Origin: an uncultured Bacteroides sp.
GTDB taxonomy: Bacteria > Bacteroidota > Bacteroidia > Bacteroidales > Bacteroidaceae
Reading direction: 5' to 3'
DNA: 24,898 bases
Assembly (NCBI GenBank): GCA_900551645.1
Contig: URWP01000014.1
Location: 1 to 24,898 of the forward strand
Shown here: positions 1 through 8,809 of the stretch, one piece after another
Layout: each line of letters opens with the position of its first letter
How positions within the stretch are numbered: position 1 is the first letter of the stretch
Program-made: the position numbers and the translations under genes
The notes under the pieces: generated by a model
Told to the model about the DNA's origin: nothing
Seen by the model: only the letters and a program-made list of their open reading frames with translations
Database searches by the model: none

Positions 1-1202
1 TCCAGCAACATGAATTGTTTGACCATCCAATACAGGATATCCGCGTTCTTGCGTGTCAGCCCTATCCCTTTCTGAAGTGCAGCGGCATCCCGATAAAGCA
101 CATTACCATCCGAACCGAGAACATCATAATAATATCCGCTGGCACCTTTGGCACGAGGTAACGCAAAATCGAACGTATGCAACACCTTTTGCTCATGTTC
201 TGCATCTCCCAAGCCAAGCATCGGGTATGTATTCATCAGACCACCAATCCAGCCGTACGACATCCAGTCGGCATTCTCCGGACAATAGTATTCCCACTGA
301 CTGCCTTTGTAATACCGTTCATCGATATTCCTGACCATTCTGGTCAGCACCTCACTCATCGGCATCAAGTTACGCGGCTCCTCAGTCTGTGTATGTGTTT
401 TACGGTATTTCATAAACCGTTCCAACAAAGCCGGCACATCTTCACAATAAAAATCGATTCTTGTTACCTTTACGGCTATCTGTTCTCCTTTTTTAACTGA
501 AATCCCTCTGTCCGGACTCTTACTGAAACTGATGAACTCCGGTTTCTTTTCACGCACCCCCGGAGCACTGATGACAAACGAGGCATGACTGCGGTCACGG
601 CTTTCTTCTACAATCAACCCATGATCCAGAATCTGTCCGTTCCATTCGATTCCTTGATCTGTCAGCAGAATCGTACCTTTCCGTGTTGCCCGGTTCAGAT
701 AAACTATCGCTGGAGTCGCAGCATTATTCACCAGGACTTCCAAACGAGATTCAGCTCCGAACTCCGGTGACAACTGAGGTATCGGATTGGAAGTCAAAGC
801 CAAATCCTTCCGGTAATAATCAGCCTTGTCCAGTCCTGTCGCATAATCACGGTTAACTATCCGTTGCCGGTTCCCGTTATAGACAGCTGCCGGAATCATC
901 ACATAGTTGTCACTGCTCCATCTGTCCTCATCGAAAGCGACTGCTACCCCCGCTTTTTCCAGATTACGGAGAGCTGTAAAAGTAAAGGTATATTCCTTAC
1001 CATCCTCTTTATCATCTACCAGCTTCTCTACCGACCAGTCAGTAGCTACATCCGAACATTTAACTAGTTGGGGACCCTCATACGTACATTCCAGCAAGCG
1101 ATAAGGAGATGTTACGTTCTGGCTCTCCGACAACCACTGCTGTGCTTTACATGTCATAACGAATGACAGCATCAAACCTATCAGAATACCTGCTCTATTC
1201 AT
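1..1202 (-). CDS. Secreted six-hairpin-glycosidase-like protein, N-terminal 400 residues (partial)
   Basis: The reading frame opens at an ATG (1202-1200) and stays open to the left edge, so only the first 400 codons are present. Residues 1-20 form a Sec signal peptide (MNRAGILIGLMLSFVMTCKA) followed by QQ. Residues of about 25-250 look like a beta-sandwich. From about residue 280 the sequence becomes helical and rich in aromatic residues (WEYYCPENADWMSYGWIGG, then SGYYYDVLGSDGNVLYRD), which resembles (alpha/alpha)6-barrel glycosidases and lyases. No family could be named. The gene is the last visible member of block A, 52 bases downstream of the GH2 gene. An exported carbohydrate-active enzyme is the likely role, inferred from fold appearance and context. 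The catalytic residues probably lie beyond the window. Confidence 0.75.
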   Translation of the reverse strand, partial: MNRAGILIGLMLSFVMTCKAQQWLSESQNVTSPYRLLECTYEGPQLVKCSDVATDWSVEKLVDDKEDGKEYTFTFTALRNLEKAGVAVAFDEDRWSSDNYVMIPAAVYNGNRQRIVNRDYATGLDKADYYRKDLALTSNPIPQLSPEFGAESRLEVLVNNAATPAIVYLNRATRKGTILLTDQGIEWNGQILDHGLIVEESRDRSHASFVISAPGVREKKPEFISFSKSPDRGISVKKGEQIAVKVTRIDFYCEDVPALLERFMKYRKTHTQTEEPRNLMPMSEVLTRMVRNIDERYYKGSQWEYYCPENADWMSYGWIGGLMNTYPMLGLGDAEHEQKVLHTFDFALPRAKGASGYYYDVLGSDGNVLYRDAAALQKGIGLTRKNADILYWMVKQFMLL

Positions 1203-1254
1203 TTTGCCAATATTTATTAATTAGAATTCTCATTTATCAATCATCACTTTTCTG

Positions 1255-3813
1255 TCAGTCTGTCAACAGGTATCTTTTTTCCAACCCTTCATTCTGAATC
1301 TGGAAATCAATTTCTTCCTTGCCCAGTCCGTCAGCCTCAACCCGTAAACGCAATTTCCCTTCACTTCCTTTTCTGGCTTTTACTATCGCCAGATACAGGC
1401 CATTGAAAGCAGGCCGTTCCGGTTCATGGAAAGGAATCAGGCAAGTGGGGTTGCCATTATCCGTAGCAACAATCACTCCAGGTCCGGACACAGAACTCGT
1501 AATCACAGGTTCAGCCGTGGGGACTTCATTGCCATCCGCATCCAGAATGGATACCCGTACAAAAATCAAATCTTCACCATCCGACTTCAGCACTGTCTTA
1601 TCAGGAGTTAGCTTCAGTTTTACCGGCTTACCGGTTGTCCGCACGTGTTTCTCCGCCCATTTCTTACCGTCTTTATATGCGATTGCTTTCAACTCACCAG
1701 ATTCATAACAAACACTATCCCACCGGAAACGATATTCATACGGCTGTTTGAATTTCTTTCCCAACGATCTGTCATTCAAAAAAAGTTCCACCTCATCACC
1801 GGACGAATAGACGAATACCGGCACATTTTTTCCATTCTTATTTTCCCAATTCCAATGAGGTAGAATATGTACCATCGGATAATCTGGTCTCCAACGTGAC
1901 TGATAAAGATAATAACGGTCTTTTGGGAAACCTGCCAAATCAACAATTCCAAAATAACTGCTACGCGAAGTAGGACGATTCTGCTCTATTTTTTTAAGCT
2001 CTTCTTCCTGTTTCTTCAATTCTTCCTTGCTGACAGCCGCAGCATGATTCAGCAAGACTGTCTTGTCACTGTTAAAAGGCGTAGGCTCACCCAGATAATC
2101 AAACCCAGTCCACACGAATTCTCCGCAAATAGCCGGATAACGATCAAGAGCGGCAAACTCCTGATCAGGCAATCCACCCCAACCCGGTTCATTCAAATCA
2201 TACGATGAAACATGGAATTTGCGAGGGAAATACTCGCCGCGGGAACTCATTGTTGAACTACTTTCACTAGAGAAACCAGACAAATGCTCATGTCCCTCTT
2301 TATTCAGGAACTCCCCGTAAAAATCAGGTCCTCCATAAACACCGGCAGCATAATTCATACCGTGTACATCTACCTGTAGTTCGGTACCGTTCATGGCTGA
2401 TTTACTGGGATAGGAAGCTCCGAAAGTGACCGGACGGGTCTTGTCATATCGATGTACCACCTCCGTAAGATGACGGGCTATACCCAATTCCGGATGATAC
2501 TGTTCGGAAACTTCATTACCCGTACTCCACAAAATCACGGAAGGATGATTTCTATCCCTGCACACCAATGCCTTCAGATCCTTCTCATGCCATTCGTCAA
2601 ACAAAGAACCGTAGTCACCCGACTGTTTTCCCTCTCTCCAACAATCGAAAGCTTCATCCATCACCAGAAATCCCATTTTATCCGCCAGTTCCAACAGTTC
2701 CGGAGCAGGTATGTTATGCGAGGTCCGGAGGGCATTACACCCGAAACTCTTCAAGATCTTCAGTTGACGTTCCAAAGCTACCATATTAATAGCTGTTCCC
2801 AATGCCCCCAAATCATGATGATTACAGGTACCCTGTATTTGTACACGTTTCCCGTTCAACAGAAAGCCGTTGTCGTGGGTAAACTGTATGGTGCGGAAAC
2901 CAAACGGAACTTCATAAGTATCCACCAGATATTTTCCATCATCCACCTTTACCCTAGCCAAATAACGGTTGGTAGCTTCCAGACTCCAACGTTTGGGAGA
3001 AAGGATTCTCAAAGAAACACTATCCTGTGCCGTAGCATTTGCAGGAAGATCCAACCGCACATGACTACTAGAAGCGACTTTCCGTCCGGTCTGATTATCC
3101 GCATACAACTCGTACACTGATACGGAATAATGTCCCTTTACCGGTACAGACAAATGATTCCGTACCTGAACATGAACTAGCGCTTCCGCTTCTACATCCG
3201 AAATAGAAGGAGTCGTTACAAAAACGCCCCAATGATCCACGTGTACCGGTGAAGTTTTTACCAAACGTACATGCCGATAGATTCCTGCACCTGGATACCA
3301 GCGTGAACCGATATTTTCAGTATTCAGACGCACAGCTACTACATTTTCACCTTCAAAAGACAGTTGGGGAGTTAAATCCACTCGAAAAGAAGTATAACCA
3401 TAAGGATGTCCACCTACTTTCTTACCGTTCAACCAAACTTCGGCATGAGCCATTGCTCCATCAAAATCCAAATAGAACCTTTTCCCTATGTCAGTCTTGT
3501 CTACCTTGAAATGTTTCCTGTACCAACCGATTCCACGCCAAGGAAGTTTACCGGTAAATCCCTCCAGATCAGTACGGAAAGGCCCTTCAACAGCCCAATC
3601 ATGCGGCAAATCCAGCTGCTTCCAGCATGAATCATTGAATGACACATCCTGTACTGCTGCCGGTTCCTCTATTTTGGAACCGTCGGCCTGTAATCCGTAC
3701 CGTCCGAACAACCAATTATAGTCAAAATTCTCTATTACCCTCACATTCTCAGCTCCAAGATGTATTGAAAATGCAAGTAGCAACAAGTTTACAATGTATT
3801 TTCTTATAGTCAT
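1255..3813 (-). CDS. GH2 beta-glycosidase, probably beta-galactosidase (exported)
   Basis: This 852-residue protein hydrolyses terminal beta-linked sugars by the retaining GH2 mechanism, probably in the periplasm. A TTG 15 bases upstream could extend the frame, but the ATG at 3813 gives a clean Sec signal peptide (residues 1-21, ending HLGA). The domains run as jelly-roll (about 25-180), Ig-like (190-295), TIM barrel (300-600), then two C-terminal Ig-like domains of the DUF4982/GH2-C5 type. The acid/base is Glu434 in STGNEVSEQ and the nucleophile is Glu565 in PAICGEFVWTGFDYLGE. A charged helical insert (SKEELKKQEEELKKIEQN) follows the nucleophile. The final domain is clearly related to the GH2 end at the right edge of the window. 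It lies in block A behind the unclassified lipoprotein. Beta-galactosidase is the best guess; beta-mannosidase or beta-glucuronidase activity cannot be excluded. Confidence 0.94.
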   Translation of the reverse strand: MTIRKYIVNLLLLAFSIHLGAENVRVIENFDYNWLFGRYGLQADGSKIEEPAAVQDVSFNDSCWKQLDLPHDWAVEGPFRTDLEGFTGKLPWRGIGWYRKHFKVDKTDIGKRFYLDFDGAMAHAEVWLNGKKVGGHPYGYTSFRVDLTPQLSFEGENVVAVRLNTENIGSRWYPGAGIYRHVRLVKTSPVHVDHWGVFVTTPSISDVEAEALVHVQVRNHLSVPVKGHYSVSVYELYADNQTGRKVASSSHVRLDLPANATAQDSVSLRILSPKRWSLEATNRYLARVKVDDGKYLVDTYEVPFGFRTIQFTHDNGFLLNGKRVQIQGTCNHHDLGALGTAINMVALERQLKILKSFGCNALRTSHNIPAPELLELADKMGFLVMDEAFDCWREGKQSGDYGSLFDEWHEKDLKALVCRDRNHPSVILWSTGNEVSEQYHPELGIARHLTEVVHRYDKTRPVTFGASYPSKSAMNGTELQVDVHGMNYAAGVYGGPDFYGEFLNKEGHEHLSGFSSESSSTMSSRGEYFPRKFHVSSYDLNEPGWGGLPDQEFAALDRYPAICGEFVWTGFDYLGEPTPFNSDKTVLLNHAAAVSKEELKKQEEELKKIEQNRPTSRSSYFGIVDLAGFPKDRYYLYQSRWRPDYPMVHILPHWNWENKNGKNVPVFVYSSGDEVELFLNDRSLGKKFKQPYEYRFRWDSVCYESGELKAIAYKDGKKWAEKHVRTTGKPVKLKLTPDKTVLKSDGEDLIFVRVSILDADGNEVPTAEPVITSSVSGPGVIVATDNGNPTCLIPFHEPERPAFNGLYLAIVKARKGSEGKLRLRVEADGLGKEEIDFQIQNEGLEKRYLLTD

Positions 3814-3912
3814 TATTCTACAAACCAAATCTTTACTATAGAATATAGAACAGCCAGTAATAGGGAATATGCTTGATACTCTCTGTTACTGCATAGCTTG
3901 CCCTATGCCTCA

Positions 3913-6177
3913 TTATTGCTGCTTCGGATACAAATCAAAGGAACGTCCCTTCTGCCCGTTTTCCATCTGATACAATGTCCATCCGTCTTTCCCCACCTTC
4001 TTTTCCAACCTCCAACTCAGGTCCGGATTTTGGAGCAATTTCTTGATGTGAGTCGGGAATGCATCGGCACGACGTGCTTCTTCCCAAGTTTTGATTACAT
4101 TGAATATGGCATATTTCTGCGGACAGCTTTCTACATCTTTAGGATTCAGATTCAATGAATAAGTTGCATTGTAACCGATAGCCGTCGCTTCAATGTGTTC
4201 AAATATTTCAACTGTCGTATGAGCAGAAACAGAAAAATTATGTCCAAAAGAAGAAGGAAAGAAATTGGCAAACGTTACATCACGCAAATCTTTTCCCTGA
4301 CTGGTCGTACTTCCCCAAAGACGCTTTTCTGCATCATACATGTTCAGACCGCCACCTACATTCCAGATACTCTGATAATGCCAGGAACCTTCAGAAAGCG
4401 TTGCTCCTGTGAAACGGATATCAGGTATTCCCAATTCTTTTGCACGGGTAAACATGTGGCGGAAGAAACGTTTTACAGAGTACGAACCGAATCCTGTATG
4501 GAAGAAGAACTCTTGTCCATCAAAATCATAATATCCTAGACCACTATTTTTACAGACATCTGCATAATGTTTCGCTATTTCGTCCTGCAACTCCAAGTTA
4601 GGAATCAACCCAGTATAGGCTCCCCCCACAGCAGGCTGGAGTTTATCTACAGCATCTCCTTTGACATGAGCTGTTGGCATTGTATTCCAATAGCCACGAG
4701 TTACCTTCAGCAATCGGTAAGGCTTTTCACGGCTGACACCTATGTAATGAATCAATTCTTTTCCAATCTTTACCATATTCAATTCCGGCGAGTGCCCCTC
4801 CCAGCACGCAACTTCCTCCAAGTAGGCAGGATTATCAATATAGATTAGTGTATCATTTTCATTCAAATCAGCTGTTAAGTAACGACGATGCAAAATACAG
4901 ATACTGTCTGAGGGAACCGGACTACAATCCTTCGTTCCTGGAGCTAACGAATTAGAAATACTAGTTCGTCCGAGAATCAGACTGTCTTTCTTAAGAAGTT
5001 CTGCATATTCACGATGTGAAAGATTACTTGTCATAAAATGAAAAGGTTTTTTTTCTTCATTTCGTCCGTCAATAAATCCCCCATTAGAACGATCGGGTTG
5101 CAAGAACGGCTGATTATAAGAATGTATTACCCGTACTCCCATTTGTTTTGCATACGATGCAATACTGTCATAAGGACTTCCGGTAATAAACAAGTCAGGC
5201 ATGAAAGAAGTCGGATCCTTTACCCACTTCCCATTGAAAGTAGGATAAGGTAATCCTTCTTCCAGTACAATAGTCTGTATCACATCCATCAGTGCAATAC
5301 TGTCCGGACTTCCCCAAAGAGCGATGGATGACCCGATATAATCCACACCAGGTACAGCTTGGCGTTGCATATGGTTCGGTTCATTGTTCTGCTGGATGGG
5401 TACACCTTCCGGAGAATAAATCAAGTCCCCTTTCCGTCTGTCACGTGAATGATAACGGATATTGATACGTCCGTTACAATCCACTCCTGCAGTATTCCCA
5501 TATAACATCCGATAATAGGGTTCCTTCCGGTTATAGAAAGCCACGTCATTGATTCCGTCTCCACCTAAAGTAAACTGCTGTCCCTCATGTAGTGTTACCG
5601 GCAAGGGATATTTCTCCGGATCAGGAGTATGTGCAATATAGCCGGCTGCACCTGTTTCCGAAGTAAAACGGGATTCTCCACCGATGGTATTATCATCCAG
5701 TGCCAAAGCACCGATAGCATAACCGACGGCTGCCGATGTATCTCTGGCTACTCCTATTATTTCACCCAACAGATTGTTTATATTGGTATAATAGTTTCCC
5801 CACTGTACACCGTCTATCCCATCCCGATTTTCAAGCTTTTCCAAAGTCAGCTTGAAATAACGGTCCTTTTCCTCCAGTTTTACCGTAGCCACAGAACCGT
5901 TTTCATATTCCAAACGATATTTACCATGGCTGAAACTGGCTTTTTCCGGATAATAATAGCGCTTTAACTGACTATTGTAAAGTGCTAACAACGGTGAGGG
6001 CTGGTCTGTCGGACTAAAGTTCCGATTTTCTTTTGTCCGGTCCCACATCCCTACAATATATCCTTTGGAATTGATATCTACCCGAAAATAATCAGTATTA
6101 AAAGTTCGTATTCCATCCAAACTACAACTTCCTAGCATACATACAAATAATGCATACGTCAATATATGTTTTTTCAT
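3913..6177 (-). CDS. Unclassified lipoprotein, probable novel glycoside hydrolase
   Basis: This gene was not recognised as a named family. The chosen ATG (6177) gives a lipoprotein signal (MKKHILTYALFVCMLGSC, acylated Cys18); an in-frame extension to 6228 would bury it. The mature protein of about 736 residues begins with a beta-sandwich resembling the galactose-mutarotase-like domains that precede glycosidase barrels (YFRVDINSKGYIVGMWD, GVQWGNYYTNINNLLGEI). The second half looks like a TIM barrel: a strand ending in YYDFDGQEFFF (Asp551, Asp553), then IPDIRFTGATLSEGSWHYQS, SIWNVGGG and FFPSSFGHNF. Asp551 or Asp553 and the Glu of LSEGSWH are candidate catalytic residues; this is inference. It sits between GH92 and GH2 genes in block A and is probably surface- or periplasm-anchored. 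It could instead be a non-catalytic glycan-binding protein. Confidence 0.8.
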   Translation of the reverse strand: MKKHILTYALFVCMLGSCSLDGIRTFNTDYFRVDINSKGYIVGMWDRTKENRNFSPTDQPSPLLALYNSQLKRYYYPEKASFSHGKYRLEYENGSVATVKLEEKDRYFKLTLEKLENRDGIDGVQWGNYYTNINNLLGEIIGVARDTSAAVGYAIGALALDDNTIGGESRFTSETGAAGYIAHTPDPEKYPLPVTLHEGQQFTLGGDGINDVAFYNRKEPYYRMLYGNTAGVDCNGRINIRYHSRDRRKGDLIYSPEGVPIQQNNEPNHMQRQAVPGVDYIGSSIALWGSPDSIALMDVIQTIVLEEGLPYPTFNGKWVKDPTSFMPDLFITGSPYDSIASYAKQMGVRVIHSYNQPFLQPDRSNGGFIDGRNEEKKPFHFMTSNLSHREYAELLKKDSLILGRTSISNSLAPGTKDCSPVPSDSICILHRRYLTADLNENDTLIYIDNPAYLEEVACWEGHSPELNMVKIGKELIHYIGVSREKPYRLLKVTRGYWNTMPTAHVKGDAVDKLQPAVGGAYTGLIPNLELQDEIAKHYADVCKNSGLGYYDFDGQEFFFHTGFGSYSVKRFFRHMFTRAKELGIPDIRFTGATLSEGSWHYQSIWNVGGGLNMYDAEKRLWGSTTSQGKDLRDVTFANFFPSSFGHNFSVSAHTTVEIFEHIEATAIGYNATYSLNLNPKDVESCPQKYAIFNVIKTWEEARRADAFPTHIKKLLQNPDLSWRLEKKVGKDGWTLYQMENGQKGRSFDLYPKQQ

Positions 6178-6297
6178 AATATTCCTTACTTTAATCAATA
6201 TAATTAATTTTTGTTCTTTCAAATTCAAAATGAGTTATCATCTTTTTTCTTTATTTCAAAAGTCCCCGAGCCATAATAATCATCAATATTTCAGCTT

Positions 6298-8622
6298 TTA
6301 TTTTCCCCATTTCTCATTGGGAATTGCCGCCATATCCAATTCCAACAGGCCTCCTTTCATAATATCCTTATAATCCAGATAACACTTTGAATACTGTTTC
6401 CCATTCAAACGGGCAGACTGGATATATACATTCTCAGATGAATTATGATAAGTCTTGATAACGAATGTTTTATTATTCCCTACCTGAATGCTTACCTCAT
6501 CGAACAACGGACTGGTTATTTCATAACGGGTATCACCCGGACAGATAGGATATAATCCACAAGCAGATAAAACATACCATGCAGACATCTGACCTACATC
6601 TTCGTTACCGACCAAGCCTTCCACACTGTTATGGTAAGCATTATCGCAGATGAAACGTGAACATTTCTGAGTTTTCCAGGGTTCTCCCAAACGGTTATAT
6701 AGATAAGGGATATGGTGCACAGGCTCATTTGCATGATTGTAATATGCATTCCATAAGAAATCAACCGGAGTTTTTGCAAACAGGGTATCCAGATCAGCAA
6801 CCACCTGTTCTATTCCTCCCATCAGTTCCACCATACCCTGTATGTCATGAGGGACAAACCACCTCTGTTGATACTCATTACATTCCGTACAACCATAACC
6901 CTCCTGTAATATTCCCTTTGCAGGCCAAGCCTCGAATGAGCCATCGGCTTCTCTCGGACGGAAACAATGTTTTTCTGTATCATATAGGTTGCGATAGGAT
7001 TGGGACAACTTTGCGTAATATTCGGCATCCTCATGCTTTCCCATAGCTTCTGCCAATCGGGACATGCACCACTCCGTATAGGCATATTCCAGGGTCTTGG
7101 AGATACTTGACGGATTGAGAGAGTATCCCAATGCAGAATTACCGAACATTTTAGAGGTTTTGTCTGCATACGCATAAGCCTTATCCATATTCAATTGACA
7201 AATATCCTTAGCATAAGCATCAGCCAAAACAGCAATGGCAGGATTACCCAACATACATCCACTGTAAGCATTCAAGAACTCCCATCTTTCATAATAACCA
7301 TTGCCACTTTCCTCTGCCATAGTCGTCAAAGACCATAACAAATCATTCACTAAAGAAGGGTTGATTATAGTCTGCAGAGGCATCTGGCTACGGAACACAT
7401 CCCAGCCACTGAATATAGTTCTTTTGGTAAACCTGTCAGATTCATGTACTTTGCCATCTGCACCTACATATTTACCATCTACATCAGCAAAAATCCGGGG
7501 ATCAATCATTGTATGATACAAGGCGGTGTAGAAAATCCATTTCTGTTCCTCACTACCTCCACGAACCTTTATCTTCGACAAGGCCACCTCCCACTGATTC
7601 CGTGCCTGCTCCCGTATCTTTTCAAAATTCCAGTCAGCAATCTCTTTTTTCAGATTCATTTCTGCACCCGACTCGCTGACGTACGAAATCCCGGACTTGA
7701 ACAATACCTTTTCATCGGCTTCCGTATCAAATTCCATAAAGAAACCAATATGCTTCCCTTGAAATTCCCTTACATTCCGTACAATCCTAGCTTGAGAAGT
7801 GAGTTCTTGAAATTCTTTACTTTCAATAAATTCACGTTTGCGCGATTGCCCCTCCGGCACAGTAACTTCCCAAAAGCCGAAATCTTTCAAGGGCTTTGAA
7901 AACTGGGTGTAAAAATATACCGTATAGTTCGCTTTGCCATCTCCATTTCCCCATCCTCCACCTTCAGGGGTACATTCCATACGTCCTTCTATCGTATGCT
8001 CATCTATCACTTTCACAGCCTGGAAAGTAGATGTTCCACCTACCCGACGGGCCAAATCAATCTGTATTCTAGCCTGTTTACTCTGCGGATAAGTAAACCG
8101 CAACATTCCACTATGGAGAGAAGCCGTCGCTTCAACATTTACCTGATAATCTGTAAGAAATACCTTATAATATCCGGCTGTAGCTTTTTCAGAAGCTTTG
8201 TCATAGGCCGAGCGATACCCTTCCACACCATTTTCTTTCCCTGAATTAGTATGCATCTTCCCGACAGTGGGCATAACCAGCAAGTTACCTAAATCACCGT
8301 ACCAGCCTACCCCACTCATTTGGGTAAACGCGAAACCTTCTATGGTCCGGTGTTCATAGCTATATCCTGACCCATTATCACCTCCAGTTATCGTATTCGG
8401 ACTGACTTGTACAGCACCGTATGGAACAACTGCACCTGGATATGTTTTACCTAACCCATGATATGCTCCTGCAGCTTGAATATTTGTACTCGCTCCAATA
8501 AAAGGATTCACATAATCGGTCGGAATCACTTCTCCACTCTTATCGGAACAGGAACAGAATAACGTTCCAGCTACAAAGAATCCTGCCAACCATCCTTTCA
8601 TTTTTTCTTTCTGTGTCTTCAT
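6298..8622 (-). CDS. GH92 exo-alpha-mannosidase, lipoprotein
   Basis: GH92 enzymes are calcium-dependent inverting exo-alpha-mannosidases. The ATG at 8622 gives a 774-residue protein with a lipoprotein signal ending FCSC (Cys25); the frame extends to 8670, but that would add 16 residues before the signal. The N-terminal beta-sandwich starts at DYVNPFIGA and includes ITGGDNGSGYSY. The (alpha/alpha)6 barrel holds the family motifs: the acid-position Glu580 in CTECNEYQQRWFVPHD, ANEPVHHIPYLYN, and GNEDVGQMSAWYVLSACGLYP carrying the base-region Asp. The ECNEYQQRW form of the acid motif differs from the more usual EGNxWQ seen in the GH92 at 11596-13848, so it probably represents another subgroup and linkage. 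It lies 176 bases downstream of another GH92 in block A. The linkage it cleaves cannot be read from sequence alone. Confidence 0.95.
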   Translation of the reverse strand: MKTQKEKMKGWLAGFFVAGTLFCSCSDKSGEVIPTDYVNPFIGASTNIQAAGAYHGLGKTYPGAVVPYGAVQVSPNTITGGDNGSGYSYEHRTIEGFAFTQMSGVGWYGDLGNLLVMPTVGKMHTNSGKENGVEGYRSAYDKASEKATAGYYKVFLTDYQVNVEATASLHSGMLRFTYPQSKQARIQIDLARRVGGTSTFQAVKVIDEHTIEGRMECTPEGGGWGNGDGKANYTVYFYTQFSKPLKDFGFWEVTVPEGQSRKREFIESKEFQELTSQARIVRNVREFQGKHIGFFMEFDTEADEKVLFKSGISYVSESGAEMNLKKEIADWNFEKIREQARNQWEVALSKIKVRGGSEEQKWIFYTALYHTMIDPRIFADVDGKYVGADGKVHESDRFTKRTIFSGWDVFRSQMPLQTIINPSLVNDLLWSLTTMAEESGNGYYERWEFLNAYSGCMLGNPAIAVLADAYAKDICQLNMDKAYAYADKTSKMFGNSALGYSLNPSSISKTLEYAYTEWCMSRLAEAMGKHEDAEYYAKLSQSYRNLYDTEKHCFRPREADGSFEAWPAKGILQEGYGCTECNEYQQRWFVPHDIQGMVELMGGIEQVVADLDTLFAKTPVDFLWNAYYNHANEPVHHIPYLYNRLGEPWKTQKCSRFICDNAYHNSVEGLVGNEDVGQMSAWYVLSACGLYPICPGDTRYEITSPLFDEVSIQVGNNKTFVIKTYHNSSENVYIQSARLNGKQYSKCYLDYKDIMKGGLLELDMAAIPNEKWGK

Positions 8623-8784
8623 TGCTAAAAATTCTATTTTAAGATTATTATCAACTATTTCATGGTTCACCGAAAATCATGACAGAACATATTTCCTTCA
8701 CAAATCAGCTGAAACAACCGGAATATATTATTCAAATTATTCAGATACACATTCGGCATCATGTATCAAGGAGCTTTCATAATC

Positions 8785-8809
8785 CATCCCGCCCAAATCT
8801 ATCGGGATG
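8785..8809 (-). repeat. Hairpin overlapping the stop codon of the 722-residue GH92
   Basis: A perfect 7-bp inverted repeat (CATCCCG at 8785-8791, CGGGATG at 8803-8809) has an 11-base loop that contains the TAG stop (8799-8801). No T-run follows on the minus strand, so it is a poor intrinsic terminator. It may stabilise the upstream message or attenuate read-through into the next GH92 gene. This is weak evidence. Confidence 0.35.

Noticed and set aside
2452..3120. Plus-strand 222-codon frame inside the GH2 gene
   Set aside because: It lies fully antisense to the conserved GH2 coding sequence, has no recognisable domain, and its composition is that of a complementary-strand shadow.
3814..3828. 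Upstream TTG start for the GH2 gene
   Set aside because: It would add five residues before a well-formed signal peptide that starts at the ATG at 3813.
3860..3906. Interrupted inverted repeat (ATAGGG/CCCTAT and TATGC/GCATA) between the GH2 and the unclassified lipoprotein genes
   Set aside because: The stem is broken by unequal internal loops and no T-run follows, so a terminator call is not supported. It may simply be chance in A/T-rich DNA.
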